Shown: positions 8,096 to 17,585, numbered from the stretch's first letter. The stretch: DNA of 49,144 nt from Streptomyces sp. WM6378 (GCF_001279695.1 NZ_LGDD01000321.1:1-49144); one strand, 5' to 3'. A program made the numbers and translations. The notes: generated from the letters alone by a model not told the origin.

Positions 8096-9400
8096 TCATG
8101 CGGCGCGGCGGAAGGCGAGGACGGCGTTGTGGCCGCCGAAGCCGTAGGAGTTGCTCAAGGCCACGTCTTTGTCTGGCAGCGCGCGTGCGGTGCCGGTGAC
8201 GATGTCGAGCGGGTTGTCGTCATCGGCCGCCTTAAAGCCGGCCGTGGGCGGGATGAGCTGGTGGTGCAGGGTCAGCACGGTGGCGACGGCTTCGACACCG
8301 CCGGCGGCGCCCTGCATGTGGCCGAGGGCCCCCTTGGGAGCGGTGACCGGCACGCGGCCGATGCCCTGGCCGAAAACCTTGGTCAGCGCGAGGATTTCCG
8401 CGGCATCCCCATGGGGTGTCGCGGTGGCATGGGCGTTGATGTGGGCGACGCTGTCCACGTCGGTGTCGGCATCCGTGAGGGCCTTGCGGATCGCGTCCAC
8501 GATGCCCTCGCCGTCGGGGCGCGGGGCGACCATGTGGTGGGCGTCGGCGGAGACGCCCCATCCGGCGGCCTCGCAGTAGATCCGTGCTCCTCGCGCGAGG
8601 GCGTGCTCCTCCGACTCCAGGACCAGGATCCCCGCGCCTTCACCCAGGACGAACCCGTCGCGGTCCTTGTCGAAGGGCCGCGACGCCGTGTGGACATCGG
8701 TCGCGCTGGACAGGGCCCGCATGGCCGTGAAGGAGGCCATGACGCTGGGGGTGATGACCGCTTCGGTACCACCGGCGAGCACCACGTCGGCCGCACCGGC
8801 GCGGATGCGGTCGATGGCCTGCCCGATCGCCTCCGTGCCCGAGGCGCAGGCGGAGACGACCGTCCGGGCCTCGGCCCGGGCGCCGATGTCGAGCGCCACC
8901 TGGGCCGCGGCACCGTTGGGGACGACCATCGGCGCGGTGTGCGGGGAGACATGCCGTGCTCCGCGGGTGGCCAGCGTGTTGTCGGCGGTGACCAGGACCG
9001 GCGCCCCGCCGATGATCGTGCCCACCGACACGCCGACCCGCCGGGCATCGATCGCACCGTCGCGGACGGCATCGGGGGCGAACCCTGCGTCGGTCCACGC
9101 TTCCCGGGCGGCGACGACAGCGAACTGGGTGCCCCGGTTCATGGTGCGGGCCTGCGTGCGGGAGAGCTGCTCGGCGGGATCCGCGGCACTCGGCGCCGCC
9201 ACATGCACCGGCAGAGCACTGAACGCTTCCCCTTCCAGCACCCGTACCCCGCACCTGCCCTCCAGCAGGCCGTGCCAGGTTTCGGACGCGGTCGCCCCCA
9301 GCGGCGAGATCGCGCCCAGCCCGGTGACCACGACCCGGCGCCGCTGCGCGGGGACAGGGCCATCGGTCCGGCCGGAAGGGAGAGCAGAGGGGTGTGCCAC
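8096..9400 (-). CDS. Beta-ketoacyl-ACP synthase II-like (FabF family)
   Basis: A condensing enzyme of about 434 residues. The thiolase-fold landmarks are present: VVVTGLGAISPLG near the N-terminus, the catalytic Cys in SACASGTEA, the first His in INAHATATPHGD, and the second in GALGHMQGAAGG, ending with SNSYGFGGHNAVL. This fits decarboxylative condensation of a malonyl-ACP with an acyl primer. No acyl carrier protein, acyltransferase or reductase is nearby, so it is an orphan ketosynthase. The GTG at 9400 was chosen because it places the conserved start about 25 residues in. Longer ATG starts upstream are open but lack a binding site. Confidence 0.85.
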   Translation of the reverse strand: MAHPSALPSGRTDGPVPAQRRRVVVTGLGAISPLGATASETWHGLLEGRCGVRVLEGEAFSALPVHVAAPSAADPAEQLSRTQARTMNRGTQFAVVAAREAWTDAGFAPDAVRDGAIDARRVGVSVGTIIGGAPVLVTADNTLATRGARHVSPHTAPMVVPNGAAAQVALDIGARAEARTVVSACASGTEAIGQAIDRIRAGAADVVLAGGTEAVITPSVMASFTAMRALSSATDVHTASRPFDKDRDGFVLGEGAGILVLESEEHALARGARIYCEAAGWGVSADAHHMVAPRPDGEGIVDAIRKALTDADTDVDSVAHINAHATATPHGDAAEILALTKVFGQGIGRVPVTAPKGALGHMQGAAGGVEAVATVLTLHHQLIPPTAGFKAADDDNPLDIVTGTARALPDKDVALSNSYGFGGHNAVLAFRRAA

Positions 9401-9897
9401 GGCGTCACTTTCGATAGCAAAGGGAAGGTAAAGGAACGATAGCCGCAACTCGGCCATGATCATTTCAATACGTCCGATAGGCATCGAAAAGCTCTGCCGT
9501 ACACCTGAAAACCTGAGCACGCACCGGAATCGCACCGCACACCCGTCCGCGCCTGCCGCATCGCCGCCCGCCACTCCCCCGAGCGGGACCCCGCGTCGTG
9601 GGATTGGACTGTCGACAGACGCCGGCCTGGCAGCCCCGCGCACCCCCGAGGCCAACCGGGAGCAGCATGCCGAGGAGGAAGGCCGGCGCCCCGTGCCAAG
9701 ACGTCACAGGTCGGGGTACGGAGACCGAGGAAGATCTACGCGCCCCGACGATCGGGCGATGGCCCCGGTTTGCGGCAACACCCTGGTCCGGGGCGATTTT
9801 GCCCGCGCTTCGAGCAACCACCCGTGGCAGGCCGCGCAGAAGCGGCTGCGCGACCGCGGTTCGGCGAACAGTGCCACCCCCGGGCACCCCCGCACAG
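9401..9897. other. Gene-free stretch upstream of the ketosynthase
   Basis: About 500 bases with no convincing gene on either strand. It should contain the promoter of the minus-strand ketosynthase pair near 9401-9480, where local A/T content rises. No clean promoter was assigned. Confidence 0.4.
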
Positions 9898-9979
9898 CCC
9901 CGCGAGGGCGTACCGCAGCAACAGTCGCCGCCCGGATCTGATCGACCATGAACTCGTTGAACCGGTCGCCTCACCCCCC
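9898..9979. repeat. 82-bp direct repeat, right copy
   Basis: Second copy of the repeat at 6988-7069, same orientation. Together they enclose about 2.8 kb with the ketosynthase and the 172-residue gene. Confidence 0.8.
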
Positions 9980-10073
9980 AGTCAGAGGCACAGACTCCGG
10001 GGGTGTGGCTCTCCTGCAGGGACTGCCGGTGGGGCGGCCGGGAGTGGCGTTGGTGTTGCTCGCATGCGGTGCG

Positions 10074-10478
10074 TCACTGGTGTTCTTTTGCTGGAAGGGC
10101 GATCTGGGCGCGGAAGCCTTCGCAGTGTTCGAGCGCAGCGTCGTGGGGGCATGAGAGCAGGTCGCGCAGGTAGCTGCGGGCGCTGTCCAGTTGCGTCAGC
10201 TGGCCTTCGATGGCGGCGATTCGAGCGGTGACGGTGTCGCGCCAGACGGGAGTGTCCGCGGGCTCGGCAAGGACCGCGGCGATCTCGTTGAGGGACATCT
10301 GTCCGGTGGTCCGCCACAGACGGATCAGCGCGATCCGGTAGATCTGATCGGTGTTGTAGTAGCGATGGCCGAAGCGTCGGTGGGACGTGATGAGTCCGCG
10401 GCGCTCCCAGTAGTGGAGCGTCGAGACGGGCAGATTGAGATGGTCGGCGACTCGCCTGATCGAAGCCAGATCGTCCAT
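10074..10478 (-). CDS. MerR-family transcriptional regulator
   Basis: A 134-residue regulator. Residues 4-70 form the winged-helix MerR domain (IRRVADHLNLPVSTLHYWERRGL, then an RRFGHRYY wing), followed by a dimerisation coiled coil (ARIAAIEGQLTQLDSARSYLRDLL). A cysteine follows in LLSCPHD and a second near CEGF, but no metal-binding pattern is certain. It is divergently oriented from the LLM oxidoreductase at 10599, and a palindrome between them is the likely operator. The ATG at 10478 is preferred; the frame stays open far upstream only as a shadow of the oxidoreductase gene. Confidence 0.88.
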   Translation of the reverse strand: MDDLASIRRVADHLNLPVSTLHYWERRGLITSHRRFGHRYYNTDQIYRIALIRLWRTTGQMSLNEIAAVLAEPADTPVWRDTVTARIAAIEGQLTQLDSARSYLRDLLSCPHDAALEHCEGFRAQIALPAKEHQ

Positions 10479-10491
10479 CGGGCCAGTTGAA

Positions 10492-10507
10492 CTCAACCCC
10501 GGTTGAG
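10492..10507. promoter_or_regulatory. Palindromic operator between MerR and LLM genes
   Basis: CTCAACC (10492-10498), two bases, GGTTGAG (10501-10507): a perfect inverted repeat of 7-bp arms in the divergent intergenic region. MerR proteins bind such short dyads within promoters, so it is the obvious candidate site for the adjacent regulator. Confidence 0.6.
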
Positions 10508-10598
10508 CGGGCAAGGTCGGCCTCACCGAACCGTCTCGGGCCGCCGCGCCCTCGTAGAGCGCTGGAAAGTGCGGCCGCCCCCAGGGGAAAGGATCGCC

Positions 10599-11609
10599 AT
10601 GCCGGTGAACCTTGGTGTCTGTCTTCCGACCTTCGAGCGTGGCGATGAGGGCATGAAAGAGATCCCCTCGTTGGCCCGGCACATCGAGCAGGTCGGCCTG
10701 GACATGGTGTGGGCGGGTGACCATCTGTGCGCGCGTGTCCCGTTCCTGGAGAGCGTGGTCGCGCTGAGCGCGGCCGCCGCGGTCACCGAGCGGGTACGGA
10801 TCGGCTTCGGGGTCATGCTGCTGGCGCTGCGGCAGCAGGCGTGGGCAGCCAAGCAGCTGTCGTCGTTGCAGTACTTGTCCGGCAATCGCGTGGTCCTGGG
10901 GGTCGGCGCGGGCATCCACCCGCAGGACTGGCCGGTTGGTGGGGTTGCGTTCGCCGGGCGGGGCCGCCGGACGGAGGTGATGCTGCAGGCGTTGCCCGAT
11001 CTGTTCGCGGGCCGGCCGACGTCCTTGCTGACGGTGCCGGGTGAGCCGGTGATGACGCTTGAGCCCGCCGTTCCCGCGCCACCGGTGTGGGTGGGTGGCA
11101 TGTCCGACCGCACGTTGCGACGCGTGCTCGATCACGGTGTCGGCTGGCTTGCCTCGTTGCTCGAGCCCGCGCAACTGGGCGAGCGGGCCGCCAAACTGGC
11201 GGCGATGGCAGCCGAAGCGGGCACGCGGACACCCGAGCTCGGCACCACGGTGTTCGCCACGCTGAGCACCGATCCCCAGGAGAGCTGCCGCAGTCACCAA
11301 CACCTGGTTCACTTTCTGCGCTCGCTGACCGGAGAACAGGGGCTGTCCGAGCAGCAGGCAACCCGCCTGGTGGTCAGCGGACCTCCCGAGAAGCTGGCCG
11401 AACGACTTGACCAGTACCTTCGCGCGGGCGCACGCACATTCGTGATCAACCTGTCGGGCAACAACCTGCGTCGGCAGTACGACCTGCTCGCTCGTTCCCG
11501 CGAGCTGTGGGCCATGATCCGCGACGGAGCGTGCTATCGGGCGGCACCACCAGTCACCATGGCCGCTTGCTTCCTGATTGGGAAGTCTTTTATGGTCCAC
11601 AGCCCGTGA
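10599..11609 (+). CDS. LLM-class F420/flavin-dependent oxidoreductase, altered C-terminus
   Basis: A 336-residue luciferase-like monooxygenase-fold protein. Recognisable elements are the N-terminal LGVCLPTFERG, the barrel strand motif DMVWAGDHL, RVRIGFGVMLLALR, LSGNRVVLGVGAG and the substrate-side PPVWVGGMSDRTLRR. Such enzymes use reduced F420 or FMN to oxidise or reduce small molecules; the substrate is unknown. ATG 10599 follows AGGGGAAAGGA. The last 20 or so residues fall inside a 44-bp repeat (11544-11587) that recurs inverted at 17586, so the native C-terminus was probably replaced when the neighbouring island arrived. It is likely controlled by the divergent MerR protein. Confidence 0.85.
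   Translation: MPVNLGVCLPTFERGDEGMKEIPSLARHIEQVGLDMVWAGDHLCARVPFLESVVALSAAAAVTERVRIGFGVMLLALRQQAWAAKQLSSLQYLSGNRVVLGVGAGIHPQDWPVGGVAFAGRGRRTEVMLQALPDLFAGRPTSLLTVPGEPVMTLEPAVPAPPVWVGGMSDRTLRRVLDHGVGWLASLLEPAQLGERAAKLAAMAAEAGTRTPELGTTVFATLSTDPQESCRSHQHLVHFLRSLTGEQGLSEQQATRLVVSGPPEKLAERLDQYLRAGARTFVINLSGNNLRRQYDLLARSRELWAMIRDGACYRAAPPVTMAACFLIGKSFMVHSP
11544..11587 (+). repeat. Island boundary repeat, left copy
   Basis: About 44 bases that recur in inverted orientation at 17586-17630 with four mismatches and a one-base indel. Homology stops abruptly on the inner side after the shared GGAAGTC. The core forms a small hairpin (CTTCC, six bases, GGAAG). It overlaps the 3' end of the LLM gene. Confidence 0.7.
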
Positions 11610-11646
11610 CTCTGGCCGTTCGTGTCGGTTGTTACGGTTATGGGTT

Positions 11647-12186
11647 GTGACTGAGCTGCCTCCCGAGTTCCCGTACCACCCTGACCCCGTCGCCACAGGC
11701 GTGATCGCGCCTTCTGGCACGGCCTGTAGCTGCTGTGGTCGGGAACGCGGGTATGTCTACAGAGGCCCGGTCTACGCGGCCGAGGAGCTTGGGGGGCGGC
11801 TATGTCCGTGGTGCATTGCAGACGGCAGTGCCGCGGAACGGTTCGACGCTCATTTCACGGCGGGAACGTGCCTGGGCGACGACGTGCCCCTTGAGGTCTT
11901 CGCGGCGGTCGACCGGCGCACTCCGGGTTTCGTCGCGTGGCAAGAGCCCCAGTGGTTCTTCCACTGTGGCGATGGGGCCGCGTTCCTCGGCCTGGCCGGA
12001 GCCGCCGAACTCGCTGCCTTTCCGGAGGCACTGGAGGTGCTGCGACGGGAGGCGAACGGCTGGGGCTGGCCGTCGAACCAGGTTGAGCACTTCCTCGGCT
12101 CGCTGGACAAGGACGGCGAGGCGACGGCGTATCTCTTCCAGTGCCGGGTCTGCGCAACCCACCTCGCCTACTCCGACTTCACGTAG
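11647..12186 (+). CDS. CbrC family protein (UPF0167)
   Basis: A 179-residue CbrC-type protein starting at GTG 11647. It has the family's cysteine pairs: CSCCGRERGY near residue 26, GRLCPWCIADGSAAERF in the middle, and a C-terminal CRVCATHLAY. The founding member is linked to colicin E2 tolerance in Escherichia coli; the biochemical role is unclear and probably involves zinc binding. It stands alone on the plus strand inside the island between the two boundary repeats. A second, frameshifted family member occurs at 47189-47721, sharing CPWCIADGSAAERF exactly. Confidence 0.88.
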   Translation: MTELPPEFPYHPDPVATGVIAPSGTACSCCGRERGYVYRGPVYAAEELGGRLCPWCIADGSAAERFDAHFTAGTCLGDDVPLEVFAAVDRRTPGFVAWQEPQWFFHCGDGAAFLGLAGAAELAAFPEALEVLRREANGWGWPSNQVEHFLGSLDKDGEATAYLFQCRVCATHLAYSDFT

Positions 12187-12239
12187 GCCCTGCCGACGAG
12201 TCGAACGGCATCCCGAACGGTGTCACTCACCAGGGAGTT

Positions 12240-13005
<766 letters not shown>

Positions 13006-13019
<14 letters not shown>

Positions 13020-13500
13020 CCAGAGTGCTTGGGCCCTGCTCCGGCAACTCGACGACCCTGATCGCATGGAGTTCCCCCGCGGCTACGATCACGCTGCCGT
13101 CCGAGCACGGTTTGACCAACTCGCAGCCCGCTTGGACCAGCAATTCCAATGCACCTGCTCCGTTGATCGGTACGTCCAGGACGCAAGCCACCATGGGACG
13201 ATCACTATCCCGCAGACCGCAACTGTCAGCGGGGATCACATCACCGTGACCGTCAGCAACTTCGGGAACCTGACAGCCGTGACTTTGGGCAGTCCCGGAA
13301 GCTACGACGGAGACGAGGAACGCGAACTCTTCCAGGCCACCGACCGTCACCGGGTCGACGGCGAGCTCGAAGCACTCGGCTACGTCGCCATCTCAGAACA
13401 CCTGCTCTGGACGAGATACGACGGCGTCAGCGACCTCGTCTCCTACTACCCACCCGGGCATCCCCCGACGTGGTGGACCCGCTTCTTCGACTATCTATGA
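13006..13500 (+). CDS. Hypothetical protein following the integrase remnant
   Basis: A 164-residue soluble protein from GTG 13006, preceded by AAGGAGAAG. It has a strand-rich centre (GTITIPQTATVSGDHITVTV) and an aromatic C-terminus (PPTWWTRFFDYL). I know of no function. The overlap with the integrase frame suggests it was part of the same mobile element and may still be intact, since the frame has no defect. Confidence 0.65.
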
Positions 13501-13579
13501 CCGGCGTCTCGGGCCCCCGGCCGAGATATTCGGAGGGTTCCAATACCCGACTCCACCATTAGCGATCTACCCGGAGGAC

Positions 13580-14014
13580 GTGATCTCCCATCATCGGGCC
13601 TTCATCGCCCGCCGCCGAACCGAGCGGCCCAGCGAGGAGTACCGCGAGCTCACTACCACCGAGTGGGACGAATTCCTCTCCCACTTCGAACTCCGCAAAG
13701 TTGCCCTTGGGACCTGCGGTCGCGACTACTCGACGCCGTGCCAACATGAAAACGCCTGCGTCCGGTGCCCCCTATTGCTCGTGGATCCGGCCCAGTTGCC
13801 ACGCCTGCAGGAGATCCACGCCAACCTCGTCGACCGTCTCGAGGAGGCCAGGGAGCAAGGCTGGCTCGGCGAGATGGCCGCCATTGAGACCACCATGGCT
13901 GCCGCCGCGCAGAAGCTGGAGGCGATGCGCGTACGTGCAGCCGAGCCGTCCACAGTCCACCTCGGCATGCCCGACTTCCGCGCGAGCGCCGGCCGAGTCA
14001 CCCCTGAGCTCTGA
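13580..14014 (+). pseudogene. C-terminal fragment of a site-specific integrase
   Basis: A 144-codon frame matching the tail of a large actinomycete integrase family: an RHRAFIARRR-like start, a TEWDEFLSHFELRKVALG helix, a cysteine-rich segment (C-x6-C-x4-CVRCP), then a long C-terminal coiled helix (EIHANLVDRLEEAREQGWLG). The catalytic core of the recombinase is absent, so it is a 3' fragment even though the frame is open from ATG 13580. A second, different tail of the same type is at 14821-15096. Confidence 0.7.
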
Positions 14015-14068
14015 CCGCGGCTGACGGCCGTCCCCGCCGGCATCTCGCACCTGACCGGCCCAGTAGCC

Positions 14069-14662
14069 TCAGATACGAGGCGGCAGGACCTCGATGATCT
14101 CGGCGATGCCGACGACCGGTTGCGCTTCGTACATGAGGATCACGTCACCGGACTTCAGATGCCGCCATTGCTCCGGCTGAAGGGGGGCCAGGCGAACGTC
14201 TGCGGTCTCTCCAGGGCCAAGCTGTGGCTCGAACTCCACCCATAGCCTTGCGATGCTGAGTGCTGGTTTCCCGTCGGTGGTGCGATTGCCGATGTCCCAC
14301 ATGGGCCTGAGCCGACCGTCCCCGGAAAAGGCGGTTCGGCGTCCGCCTTCCTTCGGGTCCATCAGACTCAGCGTCGCCCGGAGAGTGCCGTGCTGGACTT
14401 CCCAGCCCCGCCACTGACACCAACGGTGGCTGCGGTCGAGCATCATCTGCCGAGCGGCTTCGGCGAGAAGCTCCCAGAAGTCCACGGAGACGGGGTGGAC
14501 ATCCCCGAACTCTTCGAGAAGGCCGAGCACCATCTCCCACTCTTGGCGCCTGATGTCCTCGCGAACATCCCCGACCGTCTGGCCGTTCTCTGCCACCGCG
14601 TCCTCGGGCAGCAGATCGACGGCCTGCCGAAGGAGTGTGAACGCATCATCCATGCCGTGCAT
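14069..14662 (-). CDS. Hypothetical protein
   Basis: About 197 residues from ATG 14662, preceded by an AAGGAA site. The N-terminal half is helical and acidic (LLRQAVDLLPED, WEMVLGLLEEFGDVHP). The C-terminal half is strand-rich (LSIARLWVEFEPQLGPGET, then VILMYEAQPVVGIAEIIEVL) and looks like a small beta barrel, but I would not name a family. It lies between two integrase tail fragments on the opposite strand. A longer frame upstream to 14746 lacks a good start. Confidence 0.65.
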   Translation of the reverse strand: MHGMDDAFTLLRQAVDLLPEDAVAENGQTVGDVREDIRRQEWEMVLGLLEEFGDVHPVSVDFWELLAEAARQMMLDRSHRWCQWRGWEVQHGTLRATLSLMDPKEGGRRTAFSGDGRLRPMWDIGNRTTDGKPALSIARLWVEFEPQLGPGETADVRLAPLQPEQWRHLKSGDVILMYEAQPVVGIAEIIEVLPPRI

Positions 14663-14820
14663 TGTTCCTTGCTCCCGGATGCCCCGTTCATGGGAGCCCC
14701 AGCAGGACCCGGCGGCGTGACACGCCCGGATCTTCCCAGGCGCCAATCTGTCTGCCCACTACTTTCAGCAACCCGACTGCGGTCCTGCTCACCCGGCCGT
14801 CAGACGACTAGCTCGGATAA

Positions 14821-15096
14821 GCATGTGTCAGATGCTCGCTCCTGCGACCTGACCCGTCTCAACACGCACGACTCGTCGAGATCCGCGACAACCTCATCGC
14901 CCGCATCGCCGAGGCCGAACGTGAAGGATGGCTCGGCGAGGTGGAAGGGCTCCAGGTGAGCCTTGCCGGAGCGGAAGGGAAACTCGCCCAACTCGACCGA
15001 CGGCCGGCCAGCCGGAGCGTCGTCGACCTAGGTATCCCCATAGTCACCAGCCCCGCCTCCATTCCACGCCAACTCCATTTGCCCGAAAGGGACTAA
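14821..15096 (+). pseudogene. Second integrase C-terminal fragment
   Basis: A frame without a start codon, preceded by a stop at 14818-14820, that encodes the same kind of integrase tail: ACVRCSLLRPDPSQ, then EIRDNLIARIAEAEREGWLG and a coiled segment, ending at TAA 15094-15096. It is a different sequence from the fragment at 13580-14014, so two related elements decayed here rather than one being duplicated. Confidence 0.7.
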
Positions 15097-15186
15097 CGCC
15101 TGCGGCGGAGCGAGTCCGGCCCCAGTGATCACCAGCTGTTTCTCGGGAAGCGGTGCAGCCGCCCGGCCGGGTCGAGCAGAGGTGTC

Positions 15187-15224
15187 AGAGTGCGGAACGT
15201 GAGCTCTTGTCCGTTTCGTAGTTG
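15187..15224 (+). repeat. 38-bp perfect inverted repeat, left arm
   Basis: Exact reverse complement of 17194-17231. In both arms the same reading frame spells a peptide ending RVRNVSSCPFRS, so the arms may be two copies of one gene's 3' end, or true transposon ends. Confidence 0.85.
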
Positions 15225-15255
15225 CGCTTTGCGGGCCTGGCCTGAGTGCTGGGAG

Positions 15256-15732
15256 TTATGACCCCAGGGTGCTGCGACTGTAACGGCGATGCAGCGCGCG
15301 CAGCTGGGACAGTTGCTTCTCGAAGTCGCCCACGTCGGCGGCGCCGGCCCATGGCACTGGCAGCGAGACCATGGAGCCGTCGCGCAACGTGGCCGCGACA
15401 CGCAGGTTCGGAGTTCTGATTCGGGTGTCAGCAGCAGCTACCCGCAGATCCTCCAAGCGGGCGATCTCGTTCCACTCCAGCCGCCGCCACCGCAGCACGG
15501 TGCGGAACCGCAGCCCGTCCGGGCCCGCCTCCACCCGTCGCCTGAGCATTCCGAGCACGCATCCGGCGGCACTCGCACCCACGACCCCGGAAAGGATCCC
15601 CCAATCCCGGGCGTCCGGAACTCCGAGGCATGCTGCAACCCCCGCCGCAACCGCGAACAGCACGCACACCGCGATCCACCGGCGCGCGGACTTCCCTTCC
15701 CACCGCAACGACAACTCAACATGGTCGGTCAT
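15256..15732 (-). CDS. PH-domain-like small membrane protein
   Basis: About 158 residues from ATG 15732. Two adjacent transmembrane helices (WIAVCVLFAVAAGVAACLGV and WGILSGVVGASAAGCVLGML) are followed by a bacterial PH-like domain (AGPDGLRFRTVLRWRRLEWNE style strands) and a helical tail. This layout is common in actinomycete membrane proteins of unknown role. It lies inside the 38-bp inverted repeats with the IS5-type transposase, on the opposite strand. A longer start at 15774 is possible but less likely. Confidence 0.75.
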   Translation of the reverse strand: MTDHVELSLRWEGKSARRWIAVCVLFAVAAGVAACLGVPDARDWGILSGVVGASAAGCVLGMLRRRVEAGPDGLRFRTVLRWRRLEWNEIARLEDLRVAAADTRIRTPNLRVAATLRDGSMVSLPVPWAGAADVGDFEKQLSQLRALHRRYSRSTLGS

Positions 15733-15902
15733 CCGTGTGATCTTGCCACCCGCCACGCTCATTCGGTAGATCATGGATTCACGAGCGTGGTAATGGCCTG
15801 AGCGTGCGGTACGTGATCTTCCATCTGACTTCTCATCGCTCGATGGGGTGACGTTAGGGGATCGTTGCCGAGCAAGCGTTCGTGATTCGTTTGGGTGGCG
15901 GG

Positions 15903-16733
15903 ATGAGTGATCGCATGCCGTACTCGAGTGACGTCGGTGACGAGCAGTGGGCCCTGGTCGAGCCCGTGCTCACAGCGTGGAAGGCCGGGCATCCCTCGGT
16001 CAGTGGCCACCAGGGCAAGTACGCGATGCGGGAGATCGTGAACGCGGTCCTGTACCAGAACCACAGCGGCAGCCAGTGGGACCTGCTGCCCCACGACCTG
16101 CCACCCGCCGGCGCGGTGAAGTACTACTTCTACAAGTGGCGCGACGACGGCACCGACCAGACCATTCACGACCTGCTGCGATGGCAACTGCGGGAGAAGC
16201 GGAAGCGGTTAGCCGACCCGAGCCTGGTGGTCCTGGACACGCAGAGCATCCACGCCGCGGTCGGCGTCCCCGCCGCGACGACCGGCAAGGATGCCGCGAA
16301 GTGGGTGCCGGGCCGCAAGAGATGCCTGGCCGTGGACGTGTTGGGCCTCGTCATCGACTGCGTCGTCCTGCCCGCCTCCGCGCACGAGAACACCGCTGGC
16401 ATCGCACTGCTGGACGGTGTCGCCGGGCAGTGCGACACGGTGAGGAAGGCCCTGGTCGACCAGGGCTTCAAGAAGAAGGCCGTCGACCACGGCAAGACCG
16501 TGGGCATCTACGTGGAGATCGTCGAGCGCAACCCGGACCAGAGCGGCTTCGTTCCCCAGGCGAAGCGGTGGATCGTGGAGCAGACGAACGGGATCTTGAT
16601 GTTCTACCGCCGTCTCGTACGCGACTACGAACACCGGCTCACCTCCTCCCGCTCCCGCGTCCTGTGGGCGATGACCTCCATCATGAGCCGCCGCCTCACC
16701 GGGGCCACCCTCGCCTCCTGGAGGACCGCGTGA
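15903..16733 (+). CDS. IS5-family transposase
   Basis: A 276-residue DDE transposase starting at ATG 15903 (a GTG at 15882 is also open). The N-terminal half has the IS5-type domain (SSDVGDEQWALVEPVL, GQWDLLPHDLPP-like block). The catalytic core shows VVLDTQSIHAAVG for the first Asp and VDVLGLVIDCVVLPASAHE for the second. The final part, RWIVEQTNGILMFYRRLVRDYE, carries the terminal Glu region. No frameshift is seen. Its stop overlaps the next gene by GTGA. Confidence 0.9.
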   Translation: MSDRMPYSSDVGDEQWALVEPVLTAWKAGHPSVSGHQGKYAMREIVNAVLYQNHSGSQWDLLPHDLPPAGAVKYYFYKWRDDGTDQTIHDLLRWQLREKRKRLADPSLVVLDTQSIHAAVGVPAATTGKDAAKWVPGRKRCLAVDVLGLVIDCVVLPASAHENTAGIALLDGVAGQCDTVRKALVDQGFKKKAVDHGKTVGIYVEIVERNPDQSGFVPQAKRWIVEQTNGILMFYRRLVRDYEHRLTSSRSRVLWAMTSIMSRRLTGATLASWRTA

Positions 16734-17152
16734 GCGAGAACTCACAGGTCACAGTCATCTTGGAACACATCAAGGCCCGTGAGCGCGAACTGGCCGATCA
16801 GGCCGGGCAGGTGAGGGCCCGCATCGAAGAACTCGCCCGGCAGCTCGGCGAGATCGACACAGAAAGCGAGAACCTGCGCATCACCCGCAAGACCCTCCTC
16901 GCCCTTCCGCTGCCCTCACCCGCCGCCGAGCCGGAGCGTCCCGACATCCCGGACCACCCCGCCTACCATCAGATCCTCACCGCTCTGACCGACTCGGGAC
17001 GGCCGATGCGCGCCCGCGACCTCTGCCAGGCCCTCGACCTGCCGATTCTCCCGAAGAACACCGAAGGAATCCGGTCCAAGTTGAAGCGCCTGGTCAGCCG
17101 GGGCATCCTCATCGAACCCGAACCCGGCTTGTTCGCCCGCCCCGGCGTGTGA
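16730..17152 (+). CDS. IS-associated coiled-coil/winged-helix protein
   Basis: A 140-residue protein from GTG 16730. Residues 5-60 form a coiled coil (HIKARERELADQAGQVRARI) and residues 75-140 a winged-helix-like domain (ILTALTDSGRPMRARDLCQA, then IRSKLKRLVSRGILI). The 4-base overlap with the transposase means the two are translated together. I take it as an accessory DNA-binding protein of this insertion sequence; its exact role is not known. Confidence 0.75.
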   Translation: MSENSQVTVILEHIKARERELADQAGQVRARIEELARQLGEIDTESENLRITRKTLLALPLPSPAAEPERPDIPDHPAYHQILTALTDSGRPMRARDLCQALDLPILPKNTEGIRSKLKRLVSRGILIEPEPGLFARPGV

Positions 17153-17193
17153 GGGCCGTCCCCCGCTCGCGACCAGCAGTTCTTCCCCAACCT

Positions 17194-17231
17194 CAACTAC
17201 GAAACGGACAAGAGCTCACGTTCCGCACTCT
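17194..17231 (-). repeat. 38-bp perfect inverted repeat, right arm
   Basis: Partner of 15187-15224; the pair encloses 1,969 bases holding the PH-like gene, the IS5-type transposase and its accessory gene. Confidence 0.85.
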
Positions 17232-17376
17232 CAGATCGTGGACGCTCAGGTCGAGGAGCTGGCGGCACTGCGCACGGCGTGCCTTGTCTCGGGTGTAGGG
17301 CATGACGGGCCTGTCCTCTGAGGAGTGCTGCCCGGTCAGCAGGAGGAAGCCGTCGTGGCTGTACGCGGTACCGCGG
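17195..17376 (-). pseudogene. Gene tail ending in the 38-bp repeat
   Basis: A minus-strand frame reads GTAYSHDGFLLLTGQHSS, then RPVMPYTRDKARRAQCRQLL and DLSVHDLRVRNVSSCPFRS before its stop at 17195-17197. It looks like the true C-terminus of an unidentified protein, 5' truncated. Only the last 12 residues recur on the other side of the IS. Confidence 0.4.
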
Positions 17377-17585
17377 GGAGACTTGGTATCTCACCTTTTG
17401 GCCACTGTCGGGCCCGTCCCGGGGGGCCCTCGACCGTCAGCCGGTCTCCGCGGCTGTGACGGCAACACTATCCGGCCGGTGATGCGTGATGCCGATGGAC
17501 ACGCCGAGACAGCCCCCACCACCCACCACACGAAGCTGGTCGTCAGCCCGGGGCTCGTTGGTACGGCAACACCAAATCGAGAAGG

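Noticed and set aside
10074..11720. A 548-codon frame as one large protein
   Set aside because: Only the last 134 codons form a protein (MerR); the rest is antisense to the LLM gene.
15187..17231. Tn3-family transposon because of 38-bp terminal repeats
   Set aside because: The arms lack the GGGG start and TAAG end typical of Tn3-type ends, and the transposase is IS5-like.
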